A DNA stretch of 64,000 nucleotides from Oscillospiraceae bacterium. GTDB taxonomy: Bacteria; Bacillota; Clostridia; Oscillospirales; Ruminococcaceae. Position numbers and translations under genes: made by a program. Of this stretch, positions 49,980 through 58,894 are shown piece after piece; positions within the stretch are counted from its first letter, which is position 1, and each line of letters opens with the position of its first letter. The notes under the pieces were generated by a model. It was not told where the DNA came from. It saw only the letters and a program-made list of their open reading frames with translations, and made no database searches. The DNA is taken from the NCBI GenBank assembly GCA_009776305.1, contig WRLY01000002.1, forward strand, positions 62,001 to 126,000, given 5' to 3'.

Positions 49980-50008
49980 ATTATAACATATAACGCTCTC
50001 TCTGTCAA
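49980..50008 (-). promoter_or_regulatory. cysK promoter
   Basis: On the minus strand TTGACA (50008-50003), 17-base spacer, TATAAT (49985-49980). The roughly 50-base leader shows no riboswitch or T-box. Confidence 0.88.
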
Positions 50009-50050
50009 GTGGTTTTTTGAGTTTTTTGACTTTTTTATAACCTGCGGTAT

Positions 50051-51196
50051 TTAAAAAGCATGAACTTCACTTATTGTTCCGCCGCCTATGACGGTATCTC
50101 CGTCGTATAAGACCGCCGCCTGTCCTTTAGTTACAGCTCTTTGCGGGCTGTCAAACTCTAACCTGAGAGTATCCGAATCAATTTGGCGGACGACAGCGGG
50201 CTGTTCGCTTTGGTTGTAACGTATTTTGGCGCGAACTTTCAGCGGCGATTCAATTTTTTTAAATGGTATTATATTTATATCTCTTGCAATCAGGACTTTG
50301 GCGTACAGTTCTGCCTCTGTTCCGACGACCACGGTATTATTATCTGGGCATAACGAGCAAACATATAAAGGCTTTTCGGATGTTAAGCCCAATCCTTTCC
50401 GTTGACCTACGGTATAATGAATAATCCCTTTATGTTCGCCGAGGTCGTTGCCGCTTTTATCGGTAAAGCGCCCTTTTGCAAAATCTTCTCCTGTATATTG
50501 ACGAATGAAATCTGCGTAGCCTCCGCTTTGCACAAAGCAAATATCTTGACTATCGCGTTTTTTTGCGTTTATGAATCCATGTTCAAGCGCAATTTCACGC
50601 ACTTCGGATTTATTGAGCCCGCCAAGAGGGAAAAGCGTGTATTTTAATTGCTCTTGCGTCATGGCGTAAAGCACATAGCTTTGGTCTTTGGACAAATCCA
50701 TACCCTTTTTTAAAAGATACCGCTGACTTGCCTGATTATATTCAATTCGTGCGTAATGTCCCGTAACTATATATTCTTTATCAAGCTCTCTTGCACGGTT
50801 GAGCAACCGCTCAAATTTCAAATATCGGTTGCAGTTGATACAAGGGTTGGGGGTTTGGCAGTTTTTATAGGTTTCGATAAACCGTTCAATCACTTGTTTT
50901 TTGAAATCGGCGGCAAAGTTGAAAACATAAAAAGGAATCCCAAGCTTATGAGCTACGGCGCGGGCGTCCTCGGCGTCCTCCAGCGAGCAGCATTTGCGTT
51001 CGCGGCTTTCATCGGTTTCACCAATATCCTCGTTGGAAAAAAGCTTCATCATGCTTCCGATACATTCAAAGCCCCTCTTTACTGTCAAAAAAGCCGCAAC
51101 CGAGCTGTCAACTCCGCCGCTCATGGCTATAAGCGCACCGTTCATAGCGGGAGCGTTGTCAAGCGGCGCAGTTCCGGAGCAGTCTGATATGTTCAA
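50051..51196 (-). CDS. mnmA: tRNA-specific 2-thiouridylase MnmA
   Basis: MnmA, 381 aa, places sulfur on U34 of Lys, Glu and Gln tRNAs using ATP and persulfide. The PP-loop is AMSGGVDSSVAA near residues 25-36 and the catalytic cysteines are in TPNPCINCNRYLKFE and KRDSQDICFVQSG. The TTG at 51196 has GGAAG upstream and is used here; ATG at 51142 (MNGALIAMSGG) gives a more typical N-terminus and may be the true start. No cysteine desulfurase gene is adjacent. Confidence 0.94.
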   Translation of the reverse strand: MNISDCSGTAPLDNAPAMNGALIAMSGGVDSSVAAFLTVKRGFECIGSMMKLFSNEDIGETDESRERKCCSLEDAEDARAVAHKLGIPFYVFNFAADFKKQVIERFIETYKNCQTPNPCINCNRYLKFERLLNRARELDKEYIVTGHYARIEYNQASQRYLLKKGMDLSKDQSYVLYAMTQEQLKYTLFPLGGLNKSEVREIALEHGFINAKKRDSQDICFVQSGGYADFIRQYTGEDFAKGRFTDKSGNDLGEHKGIIHYTVGQRKGLGLTSEKPLYVCSLCPDNNTVVVGTEAELYAKVLIARDINIIPFKKIESPLKVRAKIRYNQSEQPAVVRQIDSDTLRLEFDSPQRAVTKGQAAVLYDGDTVIGGGTISEVHAF

Positions 51197-51253
51197 GGTA
51201 AAGTACTTCCTTACTTATATTTTACAGTTCGGCGTTACCTGAACCGTAATTAC

Positions 51254-51282
51254 ATTTTAGCACAGGCTAATAATTTTGACAA
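51254..51282 (-). promoter_or_regulatory. mnmA promoter
   Basis: On the minus strand TTGTCA (51282-51277), 17-base spacer, TAAAAT (51259-51254). Confidence 0.7.
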
Positions 51283-51319
51283 CAGTTTTTAATAAAAAAC
51301 AAAATACTTTTATTTTTTA

Positions 51320-51348
51320 TTGAATTTTAACTTTATATATGATATAGT
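51320..51348 (+). promoter_or_regulatory. promoter of the PNPOx-DUF3788-TfoX-uvrA group
   Basis: TTGAAT, 17-base spacer, TATAGT, about 130 bases before the first start codon. The leader contains a short dyad ATGAC/GTCAT near 51413-51430. Confidence 0.55.
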
Positions 51349-51477
51349 GTACTAAGGCAACCAATCCGGTAAAATTAAACTAAGACGTTCAATTTAAAAG
51401 AATTTTTTAAACATGACATACTGCCGTCATATTTTATATGATAAAATCAGGTTATAAATATTTTGGGGGTTTTTATC

Positions 51478-51894
51478 ATGAGTACTGAGTCAGGAAAATT
51501 AATTAAAAAAGCAGAGGAAATTATTATCAGTCAACGCAACTGCGTACTTACGCTTATTGACAAGGACGGCTATCCCTCCTCGTCAGTAATAACCGTATCA
51601 AAGGCGGACGGAATTAAATTTCTGACTTTTTGCACAGGCATCGACAGTAATAAAGCGGTAAGAATAAGCGGTTGTAATCGTGCAAGCGTCTGCTTTGGCT
51701 CTGAAGAATACGGCGTTTCACTTTCGGGCGATGTTGAAATAGTCACCGAGCCTGAAGTTAAAAAAGAAATGTGGTATGAAGGGCTTGAACATTATTTTAA
51801 GGATTATAACGACCCCAATTACTGTGTTATAAAATTTACGGCAAAGCGGTACAGCCTTTTTATTGATTGGACTGAGAAAGCAGGGGAAATATAA
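51478..51894 (+). CDS. pyridoxamine 5'-phosphate oxidase-fold protein
   Basis: This is a 138-aa split-barrel flavin-binding protein of the PNPOx-like superfamily. Family features include ISQRNCVLTLIDKDGYPSS at the N-terminus, FLTFCTGIDSNKAVRI and YCVIKFTAKRYSLFIDW. It is a small FMN-type oxidoreductase or heme/flavin carrier; the exact reaction cannot be read. The ATG at 51478 has GGGGG upstream; an earlier in-frame TTG only adds the ribosome binding site. The DUF3788 gene starts 2 bases after its stop. Confidence 0.85.
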   Translation: MSTESGKLIKKAEEIIISQRNCVLTLIDKDGYPSSSVITVSKADGIKFLTFCTGIDSNKAVRISGCNRASVCFGSEEYGVSLSGDVEIVTEPEVKKEMWYEGLEHYFKDYNDPNYCVIKFTAKRYSLFIDWTEKAGEI

Positions 51895-51896
51895 TT

Positions 51897-52385
51897 ATGA
51901 GTAATGAAACAAGAACGCCGCCCGCTATGGAGTGGCATAATTTATTTCCGCAAACCCATCAACCTTCCTATACTGAAATTGAGAATTATATAGGCGGCAC
52001 GGGTAAAGCCTTATGGCAATCGCTTTTTGATTTTATGGACAAGGTCTGTAAAGCCAAGCCGAAAATGACCTACAGCGGTTGTTCGTATGCGCCTGGTTGG
52101 AATGTTAAATTCCAGAAAAGTGGACAGGCTCTCGGTACTTTTTATCCGGAAATAGATGGTTTTTCAGTATTTATGGTCATCAGCTATAAATTATCGCCCG
52201 AAGCCGAGGCGGTTTTGCCGGAATTATCGCCCGAAATCAGGGAAGCTTATCAAAATGGCGGCGATTTTATGAAAAACGGCAGGTATTTTATGTTCAGGAT
52301 TGAAAAAGAACCGGATTTAGAGGGTTATAAAAAGTTGTGCGGGGTAAAAATCAAGCCTAAAGGAGAAAATAATGGGCGAACTTAG
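51897..52385 (+). CDS. DUF3788 family protein
   Basis: This is a 162-aa soluble protein of unknown function. The DUF3788 pattern is visible: ALWQSLFDFMDKVCKAKPKM, YSGCSYAPGWNVKFQKSGQ (aromatic and Lys-rich pocket), LGTFYPEIDGFSVFMVI and GGDFMKNGRYFMFRIE. It is wedged between the PNPOx-like gene (2 bases) and the TfoX-C gene (14-base overlap), so the three are one operon, a combination sometimes seen in Firmicutes. Confidence 0.82.
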   Translation: MSNETRTPPAMEWHNLFPQTHQPSYTEIENYIGGTGKALWQSLFDFMDKVCKAKPKMTYSGCSYAPGWNVKFQKSGQALGTFYPEIDGFSVFMVISYKLSPEAEAVLPELSPEIREAYQNGGDFMKNGRYFMFRIEKEPDLEGYKKLCGVKIKPKGENNGRT

Positions 52386-52635
52386 AAAGTTGCCAAACAT
52401 AGCGGAAAAGCTGGAAACACAGCTTGAACATGTAGGCATAAAAACAGTAGAACAATTAAGGGAAATTGGTAGCTACGAAGCATGGTTGCGTATTCTTGCG
52501 AATGACCCGTCCGCCTGTATAATGCGGCTATCATCATTAGAGGGTGCTATTCAAGGGATGCGTTGGCATAATCTTGACGTTGGTACAAAAAAGTCCTTAA
52601 AAGAGTTTTATGATTTACACAAAGCTAAGAAATAG
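52372..52635 (+). CDS. TfoX C-terminal domain protein
   Basis: This is an 87-aa protein that consists only of the helical TfoX_C domain: [20 protein letters not shown] (helix-hairpin-helix-like), [13 protein letters not shown] and [15 protein letters not shown]. In gamma-proteobacteria this domain sits at the end of the competence regulator Sxy/TfoX, but stand-alone copies in Firmicutes have no proven role in competence. AGGAG precedes the ATG. It overlaps the preceding gene by 14 bases and ends 9 bases before uvrA. Confidence 0.88.
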   Translation: MGELRKLPNIAEKLETQLEHVGIKTVEQLREIGSYEAWLRILANDPSACIMRLSSLEGAIQGMRWHNLDVGTKKSLKEFYDLHKAKK

Positions 52636-52644
52636 GAGAAACAA

Positions 52645-55479
52645 ATGCCAAGCAATAAAATCATTATCCGAGGCGCACGTGAGCATAATTTAAAAAATAT
52701 CGACCTCGAACTGCCGAGGGACAAGCTTATAGTCATGACGGGGCTTTCCGGGTCGGGAAAGTCCTCATTGGCGTTCGACACGATTTACGCTGACGGGCAA
52801 AGAAGATATATAGAAAGCCTATCGTCTTATGCACGGCAATTCTTAGGGCAGATGGAAAAGCCGAACGTAGACAGCATAGAGGGGCTTTCGCCTGCTATTT
52901 CCATAGACCAGAAAACAACTTCGCGAAACCCGCGCTCTACGGTAGGGACTGTAACCGAGATTTATGATTATCTGCGATTGTTATACGCCCGAATCGGAAT
53001 CCCTCATTGTCCCGTCTGTAACAGGGAAATCCAACAGCAGACCATAGACCAAATCGTAGACCAGATTTTGATTTTGCCCGAGGGGACAAAAATCCAGATT
53101 TTATCGCCCATTGTGCGGGGGAGAAAAGGCGAGTATCAAAAAGAGCTTGACGCCATTCGCCGTCAGGGCTATGTCAGAGTCAGAATCGACGGCAGTATTT
53201 ACGACCTTTCGGAGAAAATCAAGCTTGATAAAAATATTAAGCACGATATAGAAGTTGTGGTAGACAGATTGGTCATAAAACCTGAAATAAAATCGCGCCT
53301 TTCGGAAAGTTTAGAAACGGCAGGAGGGTTGACCGACGGATTGATTTTTGTTGATAAGGGCGATGATGAAGAATTGCATTTCTCCCAAAACTACGCCTGT
53401 CCCGAGCATGGGGTCAGCATTGAGGCGCTTGAACCGCGCATGTTCTCTTTCAATAACCCTTACGGTGCATGTCAGAAATGCACGGGGTTGGGTACTTTTA
53501 TGCGAGTAGACCCTGACCTTATTATGCCGAACAGGGAGCTTTCAATTAAAGAGGGAGGAATCAAGGCTTCCGGCTGGACTTATGCCGAGGGTTCAATCGC
53601 GCAGATGTACTTTGACGCCCTTGCCAAGCATTATAAATTCTCCTTGATAGCGCCCTTGAAAAGCCTTTCAAAAACCGCACTAAATGTATTGCTCTACGGC
53701 ACAAACGGCGAAAAAATAGAGGTAGTGCGTTCTTACGAGAACGGTCACGGTAAGTATACAACTGATTTTGAGGGACTTGTAAACAACCTTGAACGGCGTT
53801 TTCGCGAAACAGGCAGTAATTATTCGCGGGAAGAAATACAGACGCTTATGAGCGATGTGCTTTGCCCCTCTTGCAAGGGCGAAAGGCTTAATAAAGAAGC
53901 CCTTTCTGTCACCGTTTCGGGAATCAATATAAGCGATTTTTGTAAAATGAGTATTGACGACGCATTGGAATTCAGCCAAAATGTTGAAGTTTCTGAGCGC
54001 GACATGCTTATAGCCGAGCAAATCATAAAGGAAGTAAAGGAAAGGCTCGGTTTTTTAAAAAGTGTGGGGCTTGGCTATCTGAACCTGAAACGGGCGGCTG
54101 GAACGTTGTCGGGCGGCGAAAGCCAAAGAATCAGATTAGCCACGCAAATAGGTAGCTCGCTCATGGGGGTGCTTTATATTTTAGATGAGCCCAGTATAGG
54201 CTTGCATCAGCGTGATAACGATAAGCTTATAGCTACTTTAAAACGTCTGCGCGATTTGGGTAACACCCTGATTGTAGTCGAACACGACGAAGAAACTATG
54301 TTTGCCGCCGATTATGTGGTTGATATAGGTCCGGGCGCGGGAGTCCACGGCGGGGAAATAGTCTCGGCGGGAACTATTGACGAAATTATCGCCTGCCCGG
54401 ATTCCGCTACGGGGCAGTATCTTTCGGGAAAGAAAAAAATTCCCATTCCTAAAAACCGACGCAAACCCGACGGGCGTTTTCTCACGGTTTTGGGCGCGTC
54501 TGAGAATAACCTAAAAGATATTAACGTAAAAATTCCGTTAGGTGTATTAACCTGCGTAACAGGGGTTTCGGGGAGTGGGAAAAGTTCGCTCGTAAACGAA
54601 ATTATTTATAAATACCTTGCGGGAAAGCTTAACCGCGCTCGCGTCAAAACCGGCTTTTTTAGTAAAATAACAGGCGCGGAGCAATTAGACAAGGTAATTG
54701 ATATTAACCAATCCCCAATAGGCAGAACCCCCCGCTCCAACCCCGCTACCTACACGGGAGTTTTTACCGATATACGAGACCTTTTCGCCTCAACCAACGC
54801 GGCGAAGATGAAAGGTTACGCCACCGGGCGCTTTTCGTTCAACGTAAGGGGCGGGCGGTGTGAAGCCTGTGAGGGCGACGGTATATTAAAAATAGAAATG
54901 CACTTTCTGCCTGATGTTTACGTTCCGTGCGATGTTTGCAAGGGTCAGAGATACAACCGCGAGACCCTTGAAGTGACTTACAAGGGCAAGAATATATACG
55001 ACGTTTTGGAAACTACTGTCGAAGAAGGCTTGAGTTTTTTTGAGAATATACCGCGTATTGCGAGAAAGCTTCAAACTCTTTATGACGTTGGGCTTGGTTA
55101 TATTAAAATCGGGCAGTCGGCTACCACCCTTTCAGGGGGGGAAGCCCAGCGGGTTAAGCTTGCCTCCGAATTATCCAAAAGACCCACGGGGCGTACTATT
55201 TATATTTTAGACGAGCCAACCACAGGGCTTCACACTGCCGATGTGCATAAGCTTATAGATGTACTGCAGAAATTAGTCGAGGGCGGGAACACCGTTGTTG
55301 TAATCGAGCATAATTTAGACATAATAAAAACCGCCGATTATGTAATAGACCTTGGTCCCGAGGGCGGCGACGGCGGCGGCTATATCATAGCTGAGGGTAC
55401 GCCGGAGGAATTGGCAAAGAATAAGGAATCATTTACGGGGCAGTATTTAAAGAAAGTGTTGGGTAGGAAGAAAAAGTAG
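52645..55479 (+). CDS. uvrA: excinuclease ABC subunit UvrA
   Basis: UvrA, 944 aa, finds DNA damage in nucleotide excision repair and loads UvrB. It has two ABC ATPases: Walker [15 protein letters not shown] near residues 33-46 and [13 protein letters not shown] near 650, with signatures [14 protein letters not shown] and [14 protein letters not shown]. Zinc sites are seen in [28 protein letters not shown] and [17 protein letters not shown]. The length is full. AGGAG lies before the ATG. uvrB and uvrC are not next to it. Confidence 0.97.
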   Translation: MPSNKIIIRGAREHNLKNIDLELPRDKLIVMTGLSGSGKSSLAFDTIYADGQRRYIESLSSYARQFLGQMEKPNVDSIEGLSPAISIDQKTTSRNPRSTVGTVTEIYDYLRLLYARIGIPHCPVCNREIQQQTIDQIVDQILILPEGTKIQILSPIVRGRKGEYQKELDAIRRQGYVRVRIDGSIYDLSEKIKLDKNIKHDIEVVVDRLVIKPEIKSRLSESLETAGGLTDGLIFVDKGDDEELHFSQNYACPEHGVSIEALEPRMFSFNNPYGACQKCTGLGTFMRVDPDLIMPNRELSIKEGGIKASGWTYAEGSIAQMYFDALAKHYKFSLIAPLKSLSKTALNVLLYGTNGEKIEVVRSYENGHGKYTTDFEGLVNNLERRFRETGSNYSREEIQTLMSDVLCPSCKGERLNKEALSVTVSGINISDFCKMSIDDALEFSQNVEVSERDMLIAEQIIKEVKERLGFLKSVGLGYLNLKRAAGTLSGGESQRIRLATQIGSSLMGVLYILDEPSIGLHQRDNDKLIATLKRLRDLGNTLIVVEHDEETMFAADYVVDIGPGAGVHGGEIVSAGTIDEIIACPDSATGQYLSGKKKIPIPKNRRKPDGRFLTVLGASENNLKDINVKIPLGVLTCVTGVSGSGKSSLVNEIIYKYLAGKLNRARVKTGFFSKITGAEQLDKVIDINQSPIGRTPRSNPATYTGVFTDIRDLFASTNAAKMKGYATGRFSFNVRGGRCEACEGDGILKIEMHFLPDVYVPCDVCKGQRYNRETLEVTYKGKNIYDVLETTVEEGLSFFENIPRIARKLQTLYDVGLGYIKIGQSATTLSGGEAQRVKLASELSKRPTGRTIYILDEPTTGLHTADVHKLIDVLQKLVEGGNTVVVIEHNLDIIKTADYVIDLGPEGGDGGGYIIAEGTPEELAKNKESFTGQYLKKVLGRKKK

Positions 55480-55485
55480 GTTTGG

Positions 55486-55510
55486 GGCTTGCATATTCGC
55501 AAGCCTTTTT
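55486..55510 (+). terminator. uvrA terminator
   Basis: A 7-bp stem GGCTTGC/GCAAGCC with a 6-base loop is followed directly by TTTTT, 7 bases after the stop codon. Confidence 0.88.
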
Positions 55511-55625
55511 CTATGTCCTCTTGTTCGCCTTCCCAAGCATAAAAGTCTTCTGTAAACATTTTCATGTTTACTATATCAGTTATTTTGAGGGAAAACTAAA
55601 TTTTCGTGGCTTGGGCGGTTTTTTA

Positions 55626-55654
55626 TTGACATATTTAAAAATATGTTGTATAAT
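55626..55654 (+). promoter_or_regulatory. tRNA-Ser promoter
   Basis: TTGACA, 17-base spacer, TATAAT, 24 bases before the tRNA: a full consensus promoter. Confidence 0.9.
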
Positions 55655-55678
55655 ACTTAAGTTAGGTTTAAAATACTC

Positions 55679-55766
55679 GGAGGAGTATCGAAGTGGTCAT
55701 AACGAGCTCGACTCGAAATCGAGTTGCCCTTAACCGGGCACGTGGGTTCGAATCCCACCTCCTCCG
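55679..55766 (+). tRNA. tRNA-Ser, anticodon CGA
   Basis: This 88-nt tRNA has acceptor stem GGAGGAG/CTCCTCC, discriminator G, anticodon stem CTCGA/TCGAG around the loop CTCGAAA (anticodon CGA, reading UCG), a long variable arm (class II, TTGCCCTTAACCGGGCA) and T-arm GTGGG-TTCGAAT-CCCAC. CCA is not encoded, so it is added after transcription. It is transcribed alone from its own promoter to the following hairpin. Confidence 0.96.
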
Positions 55767-55785
55767 GCGGTGAGCCACCGCAGGC

Positions 55786-55820
55786 AAAATCCCTGCCACT
55801 CTAAAAGCTGCAGGGATTTT
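55786..55820 (+). terminator. terminator after tRNA-Ser
   Basis: An 11-bp stem AAAATCCCTGC/GCAGGGATTTT ends in a T-run, 20 bases past the tRNA. Confidence 0.8.
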
Positions 55821-55884
55821 CATGTTTCGGTTTAAACTCTGCCATACTTTAAAATATTAAAACAAAAATTATAAGGAAAAAACA

Positions 55885-57255
55885 ATGAATGACAATCGCG
55901 GAAACTGGAAATCATCTATGGGCTTTGTTTTAGCTACGGCAGGCTCTGCCATAGGCGTGGGAAATTTGTGGAGATTCCCGTACCTTATGGGCGAAAACGG
56001 CGGGTTTTGGTTTCTTTTATGTTATCTTGCAATCATCATACTGCTCGGCGTCCCCGTCATGCTCGGCGAAATCACTATCGGTCGCTATACCCAAAAAAGC
56101 CCCGTTGAGGCATATTCAAAAATACAAAAAGGCTCAGGTTTCATAGGCGTTATAGCGGTTTTTGCCCCGTTTTTGTTAATGACTTATTACGGTATTGTCG
56201 GCGGCTGGGCGCTGAGATATATGTTCGCGTTTATTTTTCACGGTGCAGGTGTTGATTTTGTTTCGTTGGTAGGCGGCTCTCTCGCCGCAGGTGCATGGCA
56301 ACCCGTACTGTGGACGTTTTTATTTGTAGGGCTTACATGGTTTATCTGCATCTTCGGTACATCGGGTATTGAAAAAGCAAGTAAAGTCATGATGCCTTTA
56401 TTCTTTGTAGTTTTGATGTTAGTTGTAATCCGTTCGGTCACACTTCCGGGTGCGGGCGAAGGGCTGAAGTTCATGTTCGCCAATTCCGAAGGATTTACGA
56501 TTCGGACAATTCCAATGGCGCTTGGACAGGCATTCTTCTCAATGAGTCTTGCCTCCGGCGTTTTGATTACTTTCGGAAGTTACCTGAAAAAAGACGCCAA
56601 AATGCCTAAAACCGCTATGACAATAGCCGGTCTCGATACATTAGCGGCAGTACTTGCGGGAATGGCGATTTTCCCCGCTGTGTTTGCTATGGGCGGTAGT
56701 CCGGGAGAGGGTACGGGCTTGGCGTTTACGACACTCCCCGCCACTTTTGAGCACATGCCTATGGGCAGGGTTATCGGCGCGGCATTCTTTTTGCTGTTGT
56801 CAATGGCAGCTCTCACATCGTCAATTTCATTGACCGAAGCCTGCTGTTCTTTTACAATTGATACACTTAAATGGAAACGCAAAACCTCCGTTACGGGTTT
56901 ATGTGTCGCTTTTTGCCTGCTTTCAATACCTAATTCCATGTCTTTGGCTGAAGGAACTGTTTTCAGCGGTAATAATTTCCTCGGAACGGGAAAGAGTATT
57001 TTCCAATTGATGGATTACATCACAGGCAACATTCTATTGCCTGTAAGCGGTCTTTTGATGTGTATATTTATCGGTTGGTTCTGGAAACCTAAGAGCGCGA
57101 TTGATGAAATAGAAAGTACTCCGGGTTACGTCTTTAAGCAAAAAGCCGCCTGGTCATGGATTATAAAGTTTTTAGCGCCGATTCTTATCCTGATTGTGTT
57201 AATCTTTCCATTTATTGAATTTATACCAATATTCAATAAATATCTTTTAAAATGA
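55885..57255 (+). CDS. sodium-dependent transporter, SNF (neurotransmitter symporter) family
   Basis: This is a 456-aa membrane protein of the LeuT/SNF fold, probably importing an amino acid or amine with sodium. The first-helix sodium and substrate motif is ATAGSAIGVGNLWRFPYL near residues 13-30, and GEITIGRYTQKSPVEAY is conserved. It has eleven or so hydrophobic segments, shorter than the twelve of LeuT, a trait of many bacterial members. The substrate cannot be told. The next gene is a beta-glucosidase behind a repeated leader. Confidence 0.9.
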   Translation: MNDNRGNWKSSMGFVLATAGSAIGVGNLWRFPYLMGENGGFWFLLCYLAIIILLGVPVMLGEITIGRYTQKSPVEAYSKIQKGSGFIGVIAVFAPFLLMTYYGIVGGWALRYMFAFIFHGAGVDFVSLVGGSLAAGAWQPVLWTFLFVGLTWFICIFGTSGIEKASKVMMPLFFVVLMLVVIRSVTLPGAGEGLKFMFANSEGFTIRTIPMALGQAFFSMSLASGVLITFGSYLKKDAKMPKTAMTIAGLDTLAAVLAGMAIFPAVFAMGGSPGEGTGLAFTTLPATFEHMPMGRVIGAAFFLLLSMAALTSSISLTEACCSFTIDTLKWKRKTSVTGLCVAFCLLSIPNSMSLAEGTVFSGNNFLGTGKSIFQLMDYITGNILLPVSGLLMCIFIGWFWKPKSAIDEIESTPGYVFKQKAAWSWIIKFLAPILILIVLIFPFIEFIPIFNKYLLK

Positions 57256-57281
57256 TTATAAATTAAAAAAAATAACAACCG

Positions 57282-57335
57282 CAAGAGGAAAAATATTTTA
57301 CGGCGTGTTAATGCCGGGAAAGAATGGTGCATAAA
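57282..57335 (+). repeat. repeated leader, copy C (before beta-glucosidase)
   Basis: A 54-nt element from CAAGAGGAAAAATATTTTA to the base before the ATG. Its central hairpin CGGCGT-GTTA-ATGCCG differs from copy D by changes that keep pairing (C-G to T-A, G-T to G-C). Confidence 0.8.
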
Positions 57336-58688
57336 ATGTTCAAAAAAGATTTTGTATGGGGCGCGGCTACTTCAAGCTATCAGATTGAGGGGGCGGCATA
57401 CGAGGACGGCAAGGGCTTGAATATTTGGGACATGTTTTGCCAAAAAGACGGCGCAATCTACGAAGGACATAACGGCGACGTTGCCTGTGACCATTACCGC
57501 AGATACAAGGACGATGTTGCCCTTATGAAAGAGTTGGGGCTTAAAGCCTATCGTTTCTCGATTTCATGGGCGAGAATCATGCCCGACGGCACGGGCGAAG
57601 TTAATCAAAAAGGCTTAGAATTTTACAATAATCTTATAAATGAGCTGATTGCAAACGGCATAACCCCTTTCATAACCCTTTTTCACTGGGAGTTGCCCCT
57701 TGAATTACATAAAAGAGGCGGTTGGCTAAACCCCGATTCCCCCGACTGGTTTGCAGAGTACGCCAAAGTCGTAGTCGAAAACTTCTCGGACAGGGTTAAG
57801 CATTTTATAACCTTTAACGAACCGCAGGTCTTCATAGGTTTCGGCTGTATTACCGGAACACACGCTCCGGGTCTTAAAATGTCGCTTTCGGAAATAATTC
57901 CGATGGCGCACAATGTTCTTATTGCCCATGGCAAAGCGGTTAAAGCCATGCGCGCAATCGCAGGCGATTTGCAAATAGGTTTTGCCCCTTGCGGAACTTT
58001 CCCTTATCCCGAAACCGAGAGTCTTGAAAATATAGCCATTGCGAGAAAAGAGGCTTTTACCGTGACCGACGACGAAAGATGGTTTTGGAGCGTTTCATGG
58101 TGGAGCGACCCCGTAGTTTTGGGCAAATATCCCAAAGACGGGCTTCAAATTTTCGGTAAATATCTCCCGGAGGGCTACGAAAAAGATTTAGAAACAATAA
58201 AACAGCCGATTGACTTTTACGGACAGAACATTTATCATGGCTTTGCCGTAAAAGCAGACAAAAACTGCGAGCTTGAAGTAATAAAAAGATACGAGGGCTA
58301 TCCCCGTAATTCTTTCGGCTGGGCTATTACCCCTGAGGCGCTGAAATGGGGCGCAAAATTTTTATACGAAAGATATATGTTGCCTATTTACATCACCGAA
58401 AACGGGCTCTCCTGTCACGATGTAATTTCCCTGGACGGAAAAGTTCACGACCCTAACAGAATTGATTTTCTCAACCGCTATCTGCTCTGCTTGAGAGAAG
58501 CCGCGGACGAGGGTGCGGACGTGGCGGGGTATTTCCAGTGGTCGCTTATGGATAATTTTGAGTGGGCGGCAGGTTACAGCGAGCGTTTTGGTTTGGTTTA
58601 CGTCAATTTTGTTACGCAGGAGCGAATCATTAAGGATAGCGGGTATTGGTACAGAGAAGTGATTGAAAGTAACGGGGAGAATCTGTAG
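57336..58688 (+). CDS. GH1 beta-glucosidase
   Basis: This is a 450-aa family 1 retaining glycosidase acting on cellobiose-like or other beta-glucosides in the cytoplasm. The acid/base is Glu162 in TFNEPQV and the nucleophile is Glu355 in YITENGLS. The N-terminal FVWGAATSSYQIEGA, the WSLMDNFEWAAGYSERFGL motif near the end and the lack of a 6-phosphate-binding signature that I can be sure of suggest an unphosphorylated substrate. The start is the ATG at 57336; an ATG 12 bases upstream falls in the repeated leader. No sugar transporter is adjacent. Confidence 0.93.
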   Translation: MFKKDFVWGAATSSYQIEGAAYEDGKGLNIWDMFCQKDGAIYEGHNGDVACDHYRRYKDDVALMKELGLKAYRFSISWARIMPDGTGEVNQKGLEFYNNLINELIANGITPFITLFHWELPLELHKRGGWLNPDSPDWFAEYAKVVVENFSDRVKHFITFNEPQVFIGFGCITGTHAPGLKMSLSEIIPMAHNVLIAHGKAVKAMRAIAGDLQIGFAPCGTFPYPETESLENIAIARKEAFTVTDDERWFWSVSWWSDPVVLGKYPKDGLQIFGKYLPEGYEKDLETIKQPIDFYGQNIYHGFAVKADKNCELEVIKRYEGYPRNSFGWAITPEALKWGAKFLYERYMLPIYITENGLSCHDVISLDGKVHDPNRIDFLNRYLLCLREAADEGADVAGYFQWSLMDNFEWAAGYSERFGLVYVNFVTQERIIKDSGYWYREVIESNGENL

Positions 58689-58720
58689 AAAATTTATATT
58701 TTGCATGAAAAGGGTTAATT

Positions 58721-58828
58721 ATGAGCAATGTCATAAAAAGCATAAATGAACAACTTTCCGTCATTGAATTTGATTTTTCTCATAAACCTATTGTAATTGG
58801 CGGTAAATATGAGGAAAACACCCACTAA
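58721..58828 (+). pseudogene. 35-codon remnant, possibly of a nucleotidyltransferase-like gene
   Basis: A short frame (MSNVIKSINEQLSVIEFD, ending KPIVIGGKYEENTH) follows the beta-glucosidase, with AAAAGGG before its ATG. The fragment resembles the N-terminus of small proteins that continue from KPIVIGGxAMEYY into a nucleotidyltransferase-like fold, but here it stops at once. I take it as a truncated remnant; a real 35-aa peptide is the alternative. It is in front of the secA terminator. Confidence 0.4.
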
Positions 58829-58857
58829 TAAGCATTATACACACTGAAAGAAATCAT

Positions 58858-58885
58858 AAAGCGGGCGTTATATAACGCCCGCTTT
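58858..58885. terminator. bidirectional terminator of secA and the upstream plus-strand genes
   Basis: A loop-free perfect palindrome AAAGCGGGCGTTAT/ATAACGCCCGCTTT with T-runs on both sides, 10 bases after the secA stop. Confidence 0.87.
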
Positions 58886-58894
58886 TAATTTTTA

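Noticed and set aside
49922-50050. Possible S-box, T-box or cysteine riboswitch upstream of cysK
   Set aside because: The leader from the consensus promoter to the start is only about 50 bases and shows none of the needed conserved elements.
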